Assembly: GCA_014529385.2 (NCBI GenBank)
Contig: CM043971.1
Coordinates: forward strand, 86,194,840 to 86,258,839
Direction of reading: 5' to 3'
From: Adiantum capillus-veneris
Lineage: Eukaryota; Streptophyta; Polypodiopsida; Polypodiales; Pteridaceae
DNA: 64,000 nt
Positions 12,831 to 24,652 of this stretch are shown one piece after another. Position 1 is the stretch's first letter; each line of letters starts with the position of its first letter. The position numbers and the translations under genes are program-made. The notes under the pieces are model-generated. The model was not told the origin of the DNA, did no database searches, and was given only the letters and a program-made list of their open reading frames with translations.

Positions 12831-14421
12831 ATGTCCTTATTGTATGTTTTATTATTTCCAACTGGAGAGGATGGGTGGCATCTTTATCTACAAACTAGCG
12901 ATGGAAAAAAGTTGAGTCAGAAGCAATATTATGGCTTCCGCCTACAAATAAGAGATGATACAATGGAGTGTCTTCTTCGAGGGGGTAGGCTACTACAACA
13001 ATATGTCGTGGATGCTTATAGTACTATAGAGGAGTCACGACTATTGTGGATGCGAAATAACCAAAGAACACTTCTTCCTGAAGTGTACCAAGGATTGGTT
13101 GACATGGTTGAGGCAAGAGATGGCTTAGAGAGGACCGAAGGTCAAAATGCTGGGCGTAGAATTTTTCTCCCTTCATCTTTTGTTGGAGGTCCAAGATATA
13201 TGTGCCAACTATTCCAAGATGCAATGGCAATTATTTGTAGTGGGGGTAAACCCGATCTCTTCATCACATTCACATGTAATCCACGATGGAAGGAAATAGA
13301 TAATGCCTTACTACCTAGACAAAGTGCCGTTGATCGTCCTAATGTGACTGCACGTGTGTTTTATCAGAAGTTCCAAGATTTGATGCATTTACTTATCAAG
13401 CAAGCCGTATTTGGTGAGGTGATTGGACATGTTTCAGTAATAGAGTTTCAAAAACGAGGTCTTCCTCATGCTCATATATTGCTGATACTTGCATTCGAAT
13501 GTAAGCCCATAGATACATTCCACTATGACAAGTTGGTTTGTGCAGAGCTCCCTGATAAGAATGTGTTTCCAGAATTATTTGATGTGGTTAGCCGTTGTAA
13601 TGTTCATGGTCCATGTGGTCCCTTGAACCCAAGTTCTCCATGTATGGTTGATGGAAAGTGTAGATTCAGGTTTCCACGAACATTCTCTGTGTCTATGTCT
13701 GTAAATGAAAGTGGATATCCTGTGTATATGAGACGAGATGATGGAATGCTTGTTCCCTCTAAAAATTACATTTAGATAATCGTTGGGTTTTTTCTTATAG
13801 CCCTCTCTTATCACTAAGATACAAAGACCATATTAATGTCGAGATCTGCTCAATTGTCTCACTTCCGTTAAATATCTTTATAAGTATGTCTACAAGGGAC
13901 ATGATAGAGCCACTGTTGTTCTTCAAGATTTTGAAGGGCCTATTGATGAGATCAAGAGTTATTTCAATGCACGTTATGTTTTTGCATCCGAGGCTATGTG
14001 GAGAATATTTGGCTTTGACATGCATAGTGAAAAACCAACTATTCAACGATTGCAAGTACACCTTCCATTGCAGAATATGGTTACATTCCAAGATGGTGAT
14101 GATGTATCAGATTTACTGGATAACGAGCAAAATAAAAAAACTACCTTGATAGAATGGTTTGTTGCAAATCAAAACTATTCAAAAGCAAATAGCCTCACAT
14201 ATAATGACTTTCCAAGTGGTTGGGTATGGAATAAAAGTCAAAAGGCATGGTCTCCAAGACAACATGGTCTTTCGATTGGAAGAATGTATAATATTGTCCC
14301 AACTGCAATGAGGTTTATTACCTACGAATGCTACTCAATATTTGCAAAGGATGTAAATCTTTTGAAAACTTGCGGATGTATGATGGTCACGTTTTTGATA
14401 CATATAAGGAGGCATGTATAG
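12831..14421 (+). pseudogene. Helitron Rep (HUH endonuclease) region
   Basis: Open from about 12831 to 13775 with LLFPTGEDGWHL, RIFLPSSFVGGPRYM, DLFITFTCNPRW and the metal-binding HUH motif LPHAH at 13464-13475 (His-Ala-His). After a frameshift near 13776-13860 the tyrosine motif KYLYKYVYKGHDRA (about 13870-13910) and the EAMWRIFGF and LPLQNMVTFQ segments follow in other frames. HUH plus a paired-tyrosine motif is what a rolling-circle Helitron transposase uses to nick and join single strands. The residues survive but the reading frame does not. Confidence 0.92.
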
Positions 14422-14532
14422 CTAGAGGATTATTGCAAGACGATGAAAAATGGTCACTTTGCCTCCAAGAGGCATATTTTTTTCAAAATGGAATGCAGTT
14501 GAGATAACTCTTTGCAATCATATTAGTGTTTT

Positions 14533-16233
14533 GTGAGCCACTACATCCGACTGCTCTTTGGGACACATTTTGTACCGAATTATGTGAGGACTAGGATGCT
14601 TATTTCAGATGCAAGTGTACGATTTGATGTGGCAAAAAATCAAGCTTTGCTTCATATAGAGTGCTTTTTACAACAACATGGGAAGAGGCTTTGCGATTAT
14701 ATGTTGCCTGCAATAGACTCAACAATGGTATCCTTAAGTGAAACCGGTGCTATGGCTGAAGAGACAATGTTTAATGTTGATGAGCAACATAATATAGCAG
14801 ATCGTATGGAGACTTCCTTAAATGAGGATCAGCGAGATGCCTACCACCAAGTGCTGCAAGCTGTTGACACACATTCAGGGAAGGTATTTTTCTTAGATGG
14901 TCCTGGTGGCTCGGGAAAAACTTACCTATACAATGCACTTATTTCACAATTGCGAGGAAGTTGTAGAATTGCTCTTGCATGTGCATCTTCAGGTATTGTA
15001 GCTTTGGTTTTGAGTAATGGAAGAACTGCTCATTCTAAGTTTAAGATACCTTTGGATCTTCACTCTAAATCAACTTGCAATATAAAGGTATATAGTCAAC
15101 TTGCAGAACTTCTAAGGAATGCAGCTTTGCTTATATGGGATGAAGCTCCCATGACAAATCGCTATGCATTTGAAGCAGTGGACAAAATTTTAAGAGATAT
15201 TATGCAGTGAAATACTTTGTTTGGTGGAAAAGTCGTTTTGTTTAGAGGTGATTTTCGACAAATACTACCTGTTGTACCAAAAGGTAGTCGTGCAGACATT
15301 GTAAATGCTTCATTTGTCATTCTCACATATGGAAATGTACGAAGATATTGAGGCTTACCAGAAATATGCGCATACTTGAATGTGGTCAAAATGCTCTTCA
15401 ACAAAGTTTTTCGCGTTGGGCGCTTGATATTGGCAATGGGGATATGGATGATGGAGGAGACTTAGATAGAGTCAAAATACCTTCACACATGATGCTTCCA
15501 AGAAATAGTTTGGCGGATCTTCTAGGATTTATATATGGAGATTTGTGTCGTGCAAGATCATGCAAGTTTTTTCAGAGATCGAGCAATACTTGCACCGCGG
15601 AGTAAAGAGGTGGATTTAATCAATGACTATGCATTGCAAAGAATGCATGGAGTTTGCAAAGAGTATCTTAGTGCATATTCAATTTGTATGTCAGAGGAAA
15701 ACACACATTTGTACACAATTGAATATTTGAATAGCCTTACTCTTGGTGGTGGTTTTCCACATCATGCTTTAGTCTTGAAAGAGAATGCTCCTATCATGTT
15801 GCTGCGGAATTTGGATCCAAGACGTCGTTTGTGTAACAGAACTAGATTGATATGCAAACAATTTCATCATAAGGTAATTGAGACAGAGATAGTTACAGGA
15901 TCGAATATCGGAGAGATAGTTTTTATTCCAAGGATTGACTTTATTATTGGAAACCATCAGGGGCTTCCATTTCAAATGAAGCGTCGTTAGTTTCCAATCA
16001 GGCTTACTTTTGGGATGACTATCAACAAAGCACAAGGGCAAACACTACGAATTCTTGGACTATATCTTGCATCATCGATCTTCTCTCACGGACAATTGTA
16101 TGTTGCAATGTCACGTGTGCGAAGTGCAGCTGACATGAGGATTGTTGTCAATAATGAAAACACTCAATTAGCGGAGTGTTACTACACACCAAACATTGTA
16201 TTCAAGGAAGTATTGCAACTAGCAAACTCATAA
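14533..16233 (+). pseudogene. Helitron PIF1-type helicase region
   Basis: Walker A GPGGSGKT at 14899-14922 and Walker B LLIWDEAPM near 15127-15153. In the next stretch FRGDFRQILPVVPKG follows, after an in-frame TGA at 15208-15210. Later come APRSKEVDLIN, LLRNLDPRRRLCNRTRL and, beyond a TAG at 15988-15990, LTFGMTINKAQGQTL and GQLYVAMSRVRS, the last two motifs of this helicase family. The linking segment at 14421-14533 (DDEKWSLCLQEA) also reads as Helitron. At least two stops and one frameshift near 15345 inactivate it. Confidence 0.93.
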
Positions 16234-16310
16234 CAATAAGTTCAAATTGACATTGTGGATCTCAATTAAAGTCCGACACAATTGATGTTAAATTTTATTG
16301 ATATCTCTTA

Positions 16311-16843
16311 GATCAAAGAATTGGCCACAAATGGATCCTTGATGCAGTGCAAGGCTATGTAGTGGGTCATATCACTGAATTCATTCGAGGTATTTATCTT
16401 CTTTTTTAATTTAGTGTATTAACTTGACCTATTATTTTCTTGAAAAGATTGGCTTATACATTGACTTACTTTGTTGAAGATCCACCGCAATGGAGGGGAA
16501 GAGTTCTTGCTATGTTTTTGGTAATCTTAATTGATACAACTCATATTATATTGTAAGAGTTTTTATATGGTATATTGGTAGTTTTAAGCTTTTAATGCTC
16601 TATATAATTCATGGATGCCATTGCAGAGATCACTACCATCGAGGATTTATCATCGTAGGTGTTTATGAAATGCTATACTTAGGTAGGGATATGGCTATGA
16701 AAGTTCTTGGATACTACCATGTAGCCTTTTCTTTGGACCACAAGCATCGTCAGATCCAAGTTAATATTTGGTTTGTGAGTGACGAGAGGCCAGTCAATGC
16801 ACAACAGGTGGGGGTTGCTGGAGACCGCACTACACCATATTGA
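16311..16843 (+). pseudogene. Unknown multi-exon gene, copy 1 (IRDPPxWRG family)
   Basis: Proposed exons, all inferred by eye: about 16311-16389 (ending ITEFIR), an intron with GT at 16390 and AG at 16478-16479, a second exon starting 16480 (DPPQWRGRVLAMF), and a third from about 16626 to the stop at 16843 (GVYEMLYLGRDMAMKVLGYYHVAFSLDHK). The same three pieces in the same order and intron phase occur in copy 2 at 17344-18013. No start codon was found for exon 1. The third exon also contains a stop-free tail unlike copy 2. Function unknown; no known domain recognised. Confidence 0.42.
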
Positions 16844-17046
16844 TTGAGGATATTTACTCAAGTTGAAACACCCCCCATATCTTGCAAAATGTATACAATA
16901 TAGGTCCTTGGACTTATAGAATCCCTAACGTGGTCTCTCGAAGGCTACACTTTGAATAACTCTTTTCTATTAGCTCTACTACATTCAAAATATTCAAAGC
17001 ATCTTTGTGAAGTTGTGAAACTTCAAAGTCTTTTGAATTGCTTTCA

Positions 17047-17048
<2 letters not shown>

Positions 17049-17103
<55 letters not shown>
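17049..17103. repeat. (TC)n(AC)n compound microsatellite
   Basis: The TC run passes directly into an AC run. The flanks GGCTACACTTTGAATAACTC and TATTCAAAGCATCTTTGTGA occur both before (about 16941-17011) and after it (about 17103-17172), so the microsatellite sits in a local tandem duplication of about 160 bp. Confidence 0.85.
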
Positions 17104-17105
<2 letters not shown>

Positions 17106-17343
17106 CTACACTTTGAATAACTCTTTTGTATTAGCTCTACTATATTTAAAATATTCAAAGCATCTTTGTGAAGTTATGAAATTTCAAAGTCTTTTAGATT
17201 GCTTTTATTCCTCTCTCTCTCTCTCTCTTAAATCCTTCACTTAAATTTTACATCTCTACAGTATGATCATCAAAGTCTTCTTTATTCTATTTCATCTCTC
17301 TTGCTCTTAAACTTCTAAATCTCTGCAGTTAGAGCAGATAAAG

Positions 17344-18013
17344 AATGGCACGATACATCATGGTTTCGTACACCCTGAATGATGTACCTTCTTATATTAG
17401 AGGTATGTAAAATCTATTTTTGATAATTACTGTTACCATGAATGGAACTTTGTGGTCTTTATTTTGTATACTGATACTTACTTTTACCATGAAGGAGAAC
17501 TTTGTGGTCTTTATTTTGTATATTACATGTGCGACGTCTTTTTCTAGATCCTCCATTGTGGAGGGGTCCTACACATGCTGAGGATATTGTTCGTATTATC
17601 GAAGATTTTGAGATCCTTCGGTGCGTATAGCTTGAACTTGAATCCATGTGACACTAAATGTGTTGTTACTTTTTACGCCTGAATGGTTGGTTGTTATCTA
17701 CATTGTAGGCTTCAATATTATTGCAGACATTCTGTCTTGGCATTATATGAAGCACGATATTTTAGAAGTGTTGTAGGTTATTATCATATAGAGTTTGATA
17801 TAAATGATATGCGAATCACTGTACGAGAGTTAGGTATGCAATGACCTCTCAATTACAACTTTTCATACGGTCCCTATGGAGTGAATGAATGGATGTTTAG
17901 AATCTATTCTTTGGGTGATGCACCTCGACGCCTCGATCGCAGTGTTCGACGTGTTGGACCTTGGATCTTGAGAGTTCCAAGTAGACTGTGTCGTAGGCTC
18001 AACTTCTTTAGCT
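17344..18013 (+). pseudogene. Unknown multi-exon gene, copy 2 (IRDPPxWRG family)
   Basis: ATG at 17345 opens MARYIMVSYTLNDVPSYI. The exon ends at 17402 before GTATGT. Exon 2 starts after CTAG at about 17548 (DPPLWRGPTHAEDIVRI) and ends before GTGCG near 17621. Exon 3 starts after TTGTAG near 17709 (LQYYCRHSVLALYEAR, VVGYYHIEFDIND). A TGA interrupts after GMQ near 17842, with good protein following (PYGVNEWMFRIYSLGDAPRR) to a stop near 18013. Exon 3 aligns with copy 1 around YE-X-YF/YLG and GYYH. Either a further intron or a nonsense mutation explains the TGA. Family unknown. Confidence 0.45.
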
Positions 18014-18104
18014 GATCGAACACTTTGATCCATTGTCTAAGAATTCTAAGAACCATATTTTTTAACTTATTGTTGGCTTATTGAAGTGGGTTTTTATCTA
18101 CTAC

Positions 18105-18109
<5 letters not shown>

Positions 18110-18148
<39 letters not shown>
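18110..18148. repeat. (GA)n microsatellite
   Basis: Uninterrupted GA run just downstream of copy 2. Similar TC runs follow at 18782-18815, 19314-19341, 19719-19738 and 19839-19873. Confidence 0.95.
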
Positions 18149-18150
<2 letters not shown>

Positions 18151-18176
18151 TTTGCTAATTGCTAATGTAGGTCAAC

Positions 18177-18602
18177 ATGGGTCATGATGTATTGGCTATT
18201 CTCCCAATACATATAAAGATGATGATCTATTTGAAAGTTAAGGAAGAGTACATTTGTCAAGGAAATGGTACATGGTGTTGGTGGCATCATTGGGTGTATT
18301 CATATGCAGATGGGTGGTATGGAAATTGTGGACGCTTAAGCATTTCACTATGCAAAGCGTCACAAATATTGAGCGAAATAAAATTGATGAGAGTCCTACA
18401 AGAACTACATATGATTGATATTTATTATGTCAATGTTTGTGGTTGTGATATTTAGTTGCGAAAGATATATCACAATCATAAATCTTATATTTTAGATGAA
18501 GAGTTTCAAGTTTTGAAGTTAATTGTGAAGTTTATCAATGGGATATATTGGAGTGATCCTCAACCGTCCAATTATAGAGTAGAATATGAGTCGTTGTTGT
18601 AA
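18177..18602 (+). other. Unknown open stretch
   Basis: ATG at 18177 opens 92 codons to a TAG at 18453-18455. The same frame then remains open for about 48 more codons (YHNHKSYILDEEFQVLKL, SDPQPSNYRVEYESLL) to TAA near 18602. The composition is protein-like and includes a WCWWHHWVY aromatic cluster. One stop codon therefore separates two good halves. No family recognised. It may belong with the neighbouring unknown genes. Confidence 0.35.
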
Positions 18603-18777
18603 ACCAAAACATTGAGGTTGTTGTAAAGACTTTGACCTTATAGATCTCTTGACACTTTTTGGCAATGCAGCTCTATTTTGGCATGGCGCTTATACTTTCG
18701 TATTGCGCTTATATTTTCATATTGCGCTTATACTTTTTTTAAGTGTTTAAGTGCACTTTTAACAAGTGGCCATGTTG

Positions 18778-18815
<38 letters not shown>

Positions 18816-18867
18816 ATTTTAAGCTTTTAGTACTAATGTTGTCCTCTTTTCTTGTAGCCAATTAAAT

Positions 18868-19252
18868 GGCCCATGAAATTGAGAATATTTTTCCAAGTGT
18901 AAAAAATCTTATTGTTGATGCCCTTGAAGGAAGTTTGTGACCTGTTGAATGGGGATGGCAATGGGCATGGGAAGTGATCGAGAAAAACTACACTGTTTGG
19001 GGGTCATATATAGATGAAGAGTTGGACACGATTTACATCAGGTTGCTTGATCTCTATTTCTTTCCCAATCTTAGACTCATGCTCTTAAAGCAAGAGCTTG
19101 GGTTGATTCGTCATTACAAGATTTACTTGAGCTGGGTTCAAAAAATAGATTTAAGAGAAATTTGTAAAGCTCCAGCTCAATATCTTGATCCTGTTGAAAT
19201 AGCACGAATAAGAGTGTTATGTAGATATATTCCTGAGCCTTTCTGGCAATAA
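18868..19252 (+). pseudogene. Unknown protein, about 128 codons with one internal stop
   Basis: ATG at 18868 opens MAHEIENIFPSVKNLIVDAL, runs into a TGA near 18940, and continues in the same frame to a stop at 19250-19252. The second part reads WAWEVIEKNYTVWGSY, LRLMLLKQELGLIRHYK and YLDPVEIARIRVLCRYIPEP. The composition is helical and soluble. A partial duplicate of its last 110 bases lies at 19516-19631. Function unknown. Confidence 0.4.
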
Positions 19253-19515
19253 TGTAAAAACTTATTTTGTTTGGTTTGAAATGTCTCTTTAGTGATGTGA
19301 TTTTATGTAATCTCTCTCTCTCTCTCTCCCTCTCTCTCTCTTTGTGTGTGTGTGAGTGTGCACGAAAGGGAGAAGAAGAAGAGAAAGATGCGAAAATGTT
19401 AAATGTAACAGGAGTAGTCTAAAGGGGCCAAAGACAACGTGAGACAAAAACTCGCATTTGAACAATGGGTAAATAAGTATTTGTAAGTTATTGGTGATAG
19501 TGTTTTAAAAAAAAG

Positions 19516-19631
19516 ATTTAAGAGAAGTATGTCAAGCTCCAGCTCAATATCTTGATTTTGTTGAAATAGCACAACTATGAGTGCTATACTATGTAGATAT
19601 ATGTATATTCCAGAGCCTTTTTGGCAATGAT
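19516..19631 (+). repeat. Partial direct duplicate of the end of the 18868 gene
   Basis: GATTTAAGAGAA, GCTCCAGCTCAATATCTTGAT, TTGAAATAGCAC and CCTGAGCC/CCAGAGCC TTT-TGGCAAT match 19148-19252 with scattered changes. The spacing between copies is about 370 bp. Confidence 0.85.
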
Positions 19632-19837
19632 GTAACTTTTGAAATCTTTTTGACTCGAAAGGGACAAAATCCTTTTTGGTTTGAAGTCTCTCTCTTTATT
19701 GATGTGTTTTTGTGTAATCTCTCTCTCTCTCTCTCTAGACCACTCATTGAAGGTAGAGGGAGAAAAGACAATCCGTATGAAATGTTTGCAAACATAAGTC
19801 AAAACACGACACAAATGCACGATAATATTCTCCCTCC

Positions 19838-19878
<41 letters not shown>

Positions 19879-20410
19879 AACATGGAGTAACCGAGATCTG
19901 ACAACATGTAAGCAAATATCATTAATTAATTTAACTTGTGTCATAGTAAGAGCGAGCGAGGCTTGTCGATAGGCGGGTTGCGCAAGCTAGTATGACATAT
20001 GACAACAACTCTAGTGCGGGTGTGACCATGCATGAGGCACAAGTATCTTGAAAAGTAAGTGACAACTATGCTTTGCATGAACAATGCATGTGTGCATGCT
20101 CCAACCGTGCTAGTTTTCATTCCACCTTTCTTGATGCAAAAGAGGATATGCGCCTTAGCTTCAATCCTGTCCTTGCAAGGCTCCTCGTGTGAAAGCCTCT
20201 TTAAGAGACTTCCGTTTTCTGAGAGCTGGACAAGTTGGCAACTTGGCCGCCAAGAAGGTTTGAACCTTGCACAAAGTTAAAATTTTGACTTGCAAAAGTC
20301 CTTCATTCATCAGCGCTGATACCACTGGCTCGCTGCCATTTGCGAATCCCTACTTGTGAATCAAATGAGGCCGATTCTATCGTTACCTGCCACCATAGCT
20401 CGCGTGCACG

Positions 20411-22911
20411 ATGCTGCAACCCCAAGGTACTCTCATTCCCCTCTTCTTCTTCTCCTCCTTCTTCTGCATTCCAGGTCTCGCCGTTCTCTGTGTTTGTTCT
20501 TCCATCGCTGAAGTAAGTCAGAAGAGTCAAGACCCACTCTCCCCCTTTGCCTTTGCTAATGGCGTTTCCGCAGAAGGGGCCCTTCATTCTTACAGCTCCC
20601 ACACACGGTCCTTTGCATCTAGATCTCGTACGCTACTCTTCGAATTCAAAGAGCCAGCTCACATTTGGAGCTCGGAGAGCACATCCACGGCCAAATTCTC
20701 AGGAAGAAGGGGACTGCTTGCAAGCGCTGATGCATCCAACACTGCTGACAAAGTGGCCTTGCTGGCCTTTAAGGCAGGCATCGCTCATGACCCACATAAG
20801 ACATTGAGCTCCTGGAGCACATCAGGTTCTGCTTTTCCTTGCAACGGAAGCTGGGCAGGTGTAAGGTGCGACTCAGGTGGCAGAGTAGTCTCTCTTGATC
20901 TCCATGCCCAAAACTTGACAGGCTCTATTACTCCTTTCCTTGCAAATCTCACCTTGCTGACACATCTCAACCTCTCCATCAACAGCTTAACAGGTCGGAT
21001 TCCACCGCAACTTGGCCTCCTTGCCTCCCTCGCATATCTGGATTTTAAGGAGAACAGCCTCACGGGTCCCATCCCGGCAGAACTCGGCAATTGTACATCT
21101 CTTTTATGGCTGGATGTCAGCCATAACCAGCTTAATGGGACGATACCGACCTCTCTCGGGCAAATTTCTGATCTCTTCATGCTTCAGCTTCATGACCTAC
21201 CTAGTTTGACAGGTCCCATTCCATCACAATTGGGTAACCTGACCAACCTTACTTACCTTTATCTTGGCAGCAACAACTTGATAGGCAGTATTCCCCTGCA
21301 ACTCGGGAACCTCCACAAGCTCAAGGAGCTCTATCTCATACTCAACAAACTTAATGGTACGATCCCTGCAGAGCTTGGCCGGCTTCAAAATCTGGAATAC
21401 CTGGCTTTGTTTATCAACAAGCTTGAGGGTAGCATCCCCCCTCATCTCGGAAACCTTACCAGTCTGAAGTATTTTTGGTGTCTCTCCAATAATCTTGAAG
21501 GCACCATACCAGCAGAGCTCGGCAACCTTCGTAACCTGATTGAGCTTGATCTGTCATATAATTATGCCATCTCTGGAGCCATCCCTCCTGAGCTTGGTCA
21601 GTTGAATCATCTGCAAGCGTTAAAGTTATTTCAGATGAATCTCTCTGGCAGCATACCGAAAGAGTTGGGAAATCTTTCAAACCTTCAGCATCTGTACGCT
21701 TTCAACAACAAGCTGTCAGGAGCAATCCCGCCAGAGTTGGGTCAGCTGAAAAGATTGATTAATTTTAACTTCTATTTTAATCATCTCTCTGGGCCTTTGC
21801 CAGTTGAGCTTGCCAAGCTTCAGAATCTGGAAAATCTCGTTCTCTTTTCCAACAGCCTGAATGGCAGCATTCCTCCACAGCTTGGAGATATGAAGGCCTT
21901 GCTGTCACTCTACCTTGGGGACAATGTCTTCACAGGCAACTTACCTGAGAAGTTAGGAAATCTGGAAAATCTTCGTTACTTTGAAGTGAGTCCGAACCTG
22001 CTCACTGGATCCATCCCAGGAACTCTAGGAAAGCTCAAGGATTTAATTTACATTGATCTTTCCAAGAACAAGTTTTCGGGCACTCTACCCGAGGAGCTTG
22101 CCAATTGTACAAAGTTGCAGTGGCTCAGAGTTTCTAATAACACTTTGAGTGGTGAGATTCCTATAATGTATACCTTATTGCAAGAGCTTCACACTCTCGC
22201 ACTTGCTAATAATCGTTTTATTGGGAGCCTTCCTGCCGACTTTGTGAACTCTAGCAGTTTGGTGGTTTTGGATTTTCAGCGGAATCAGTTTACCGGGCAG
22301 CTGCCGGATTCCTGGGCTCAGCTTGAAAATTTGAGAGTTCTGAGTGTGGGGTATAACCATCTTGAGGGTTCCATACCTGATTGGCTGTGGAGTCTTAACC
22401 TATTACAGCTGATTAACTTAGCAAATAACAACTTCTCAGGTACAATATCTAGCCAGATAAGCAAAGCAGAGGGGCTGAAGTATAATGTCAGTGTTGTAGA
22501 GGAGAATCGGAATTTGTATCAGGATGATCTTGTAGTGGACTTGAAGGGGTCTGAGGCATACTTCAAGTACTTGTTTTCGGTTGTCATTTCGCTGGATTTG
22601 TCAGGAAATATGCTAACTGGGACTATACCCAGTGAGATTGGGGTATTAAGGGGCTTATTTAACCTCAATCTCTCAGGGAATGCTCTGACAGGGCCCATTC
22701 CTCACTCTTTGGCCAATGTACTTACATTGCAGTCATTGGATCTCTCCGATAATTCACTTAGTGGTGAAATACCCCCTCAGCTCACAGAGTTAACAGCTTT
22801 GGCCTTCTTGAATTTGTCATATAACCAGTTTTCCGGGAGGATTCCAGAAGGTGATTGTTTCAAATTTGCTGCATCACGGTCTTTCATGATTCACTATTGC
22901 ATTGCTTTATA

Positions 22912-22993
<82 letters not shown>

Positions 22994-24652
22994 CTATGAT
23001 ATATGATTCATCTAGGTATACCCAGATATATTGTGTGGCGCGCGCGCACACGCACACACACACACACATGCGTGGATGCACACATGTATGTATGCCTAAG
23101 ATTCATACAGGTATACCTAGATAGAGTGTGTGTGCGTAGACTTTTGTGTTGTATGATACATGTTTTGAGTATGAATAGGCAATCTCTATTCTGACTTTAT
23201 AATGGATAATTCTTTGGCAGGGAACCAATTTGATTTATTTTTAAATGAGTCATACTTGGGAAATCCAGATCTTTGTGGTTATCCGCTCTCTGTCAAATGT
23301 GCAGAAGGAAATAATCAAGACTCCTTGGTGAATCATAGTTCAACGACAAAATGGAAAATTATAGGTGGTTGCGTATCCGGGGTTGTGGCTACTGCATGTG
23401 TGATTGGTCTAGCCTGGTACTTGGTTCTAAAAAAGAGAAAAGCAGGCAAGTCAGCATCTATCCAGATTTTTGACAAGAGAGTCAGTTTATCTGTTAAAGA
23501 GCTTCTGGGTGCAACAAATAATTTCAGTGATTCGAATATTATTGGCAGAGGTGGCTCTTGCACTGTATACAGGGGCATTTTAAGTAACAACTTGGTAGTT
23601 GCTGTCAAGAAGCTGGATAACCTCAGCCACCAAGAAGGCCAAAGTAGTTTTGTCTCAGAATTTACTGTCTTGGGCCAAATACGCCATAGAAACCTGGTGA
23701 GAATCCTAGGCACTCTTGCCACGGCACATATCAATTGCTTGGTACTAGAGTATATACCGAATGGAGATCTAGATATGCATCTACACAAGGATGGATGTGT
23801 GTTGAGTTGGGATCGTCGTCTTCAAGTGGCCATTGGAGTTGCACAGGGGTTGGCATATCTGCACTGCGATAGTGGAGTTGGCCAAATACTTCACTGTGAT
23901 CTGAAGCCAAGCAATATACTTCTTGATGAAGATTATGAGCCTCACATAAGTGACTTTGGCATAGCCAGACTGATCTGTGCAGGGAAGGATGGCGAGAGTG
24001 CGGTGGAAGCTTTTCGTGGCTCGTTTGGATACGTAGCACCAGGTAATAATAGATAACATATACGCATACAACTGCACAAACACACACAGACCCGCACATA
24101 TGGGTGCTTTTACATGAAGTGTTGTATATAATGATTTTGACACATTGGTTATTTTTTGGTTTTTCTGCAACAGAGTATGCATATGGTGGAAAAATTACTG
24201 CTAAAGGGGATGTTTACAGCTTTGGCATTGTGCTTTTGGAGATGCTCTCAAGAAAACGGCCAACGAGTGACGCCTTTGCAGAGGCGACAAGCATGACGTT
24301 GTGGGCGGAAGCTGCATTTCACACCAACTGGATTGATGTGATTGATCCAGCTCTAACCAAGGAGTTGGCAGATGAGAAGTTAAAACATGAGATATACAGC
24401 GTGTTGGTCATTGCAATGTCTTGTGTAAAGAGGGCTCCTGCAGATCGTCCGTCAATGACAGATGTTCTTAATGCATTGTTGTATGTGAGACAAGGAAAGC
24501 CATCTCAAATATCCTTTGATGAGCTTATATGTTCTGCTACTCCAGATAAATACGGTCTAGCATTTCTCGGTGACACAAGCTCGGATTCCTCTTCCATTCT
24601 TCTCAGCGCCGATCATACGTCGCAGTCAGCTCCCTTCTTATCCCATAGATGA
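20411..24652 (+). CDS. LRR receptor-like kinase with loop-out domain and non-RD kinase
   Basis: Three exons, 20411-22850, 23221-24042 and 24174-24652, with GT-AG introns of matching phase, give 1246 residues. In order: a hydrophobic signal segment (about 5-30); an unusual 80-residue spacer; the LRR N-cap DKVALLAFKAG (about 113); 22 LRRs; a loop-out near 690-726 containing YQDDLVVDLKG; four more LRRs; the cap GNPDLCGYPL; one membrane helix (about 859-882); and a kinase from about 914. The kinase has VAVKKLD, HCDLKPSN (Cys in place of the Arg of RD kinases), DFG and APEYAYGGKIT. The kinase resembles the FLS2/XII type and would act at the plasma membrane in ligand perception. The ligand is unknown. 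No lesion seen. Confidence 0.93.
22914..22991. repeat. (CA)n microsatellite in intron 1 of the receptor kinase gene
   Basis: About 39 CA units within the 370-bp intron, with a second short CA run at about 23047-23069. Both lie between the splice donor at 22851 and the acceptor ending 23220. Confidence 0.95.

Larger units (their letters stand above)
12072..16233 (+). mobile_element. Autonomous-type Helitron, inactivated (coding core)
   Basis: The full order of a plant Helitron Rep/helicase protein is visible: N-terminal zinc-finger region, Helitron-like N domain, HUH nuclease and PIF1-family helicase. It is spread over at least six frames with internal stops. The limits given are those of the coding core, because termini were not proven. 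A CTAG followed by T at 19987-19991, preceded by a short GCTTG/CAAGC inverted pair, is a possible 3' end. If right, it would place the genes at 16311-19252 inside the element. Confidence 0.93.

Noticed and set aside
20785-22360. Minus-strand ORFs opposite the LRR gene
   Set aside because: They are shadows of the regular LRR codon pattern on the coding strand.
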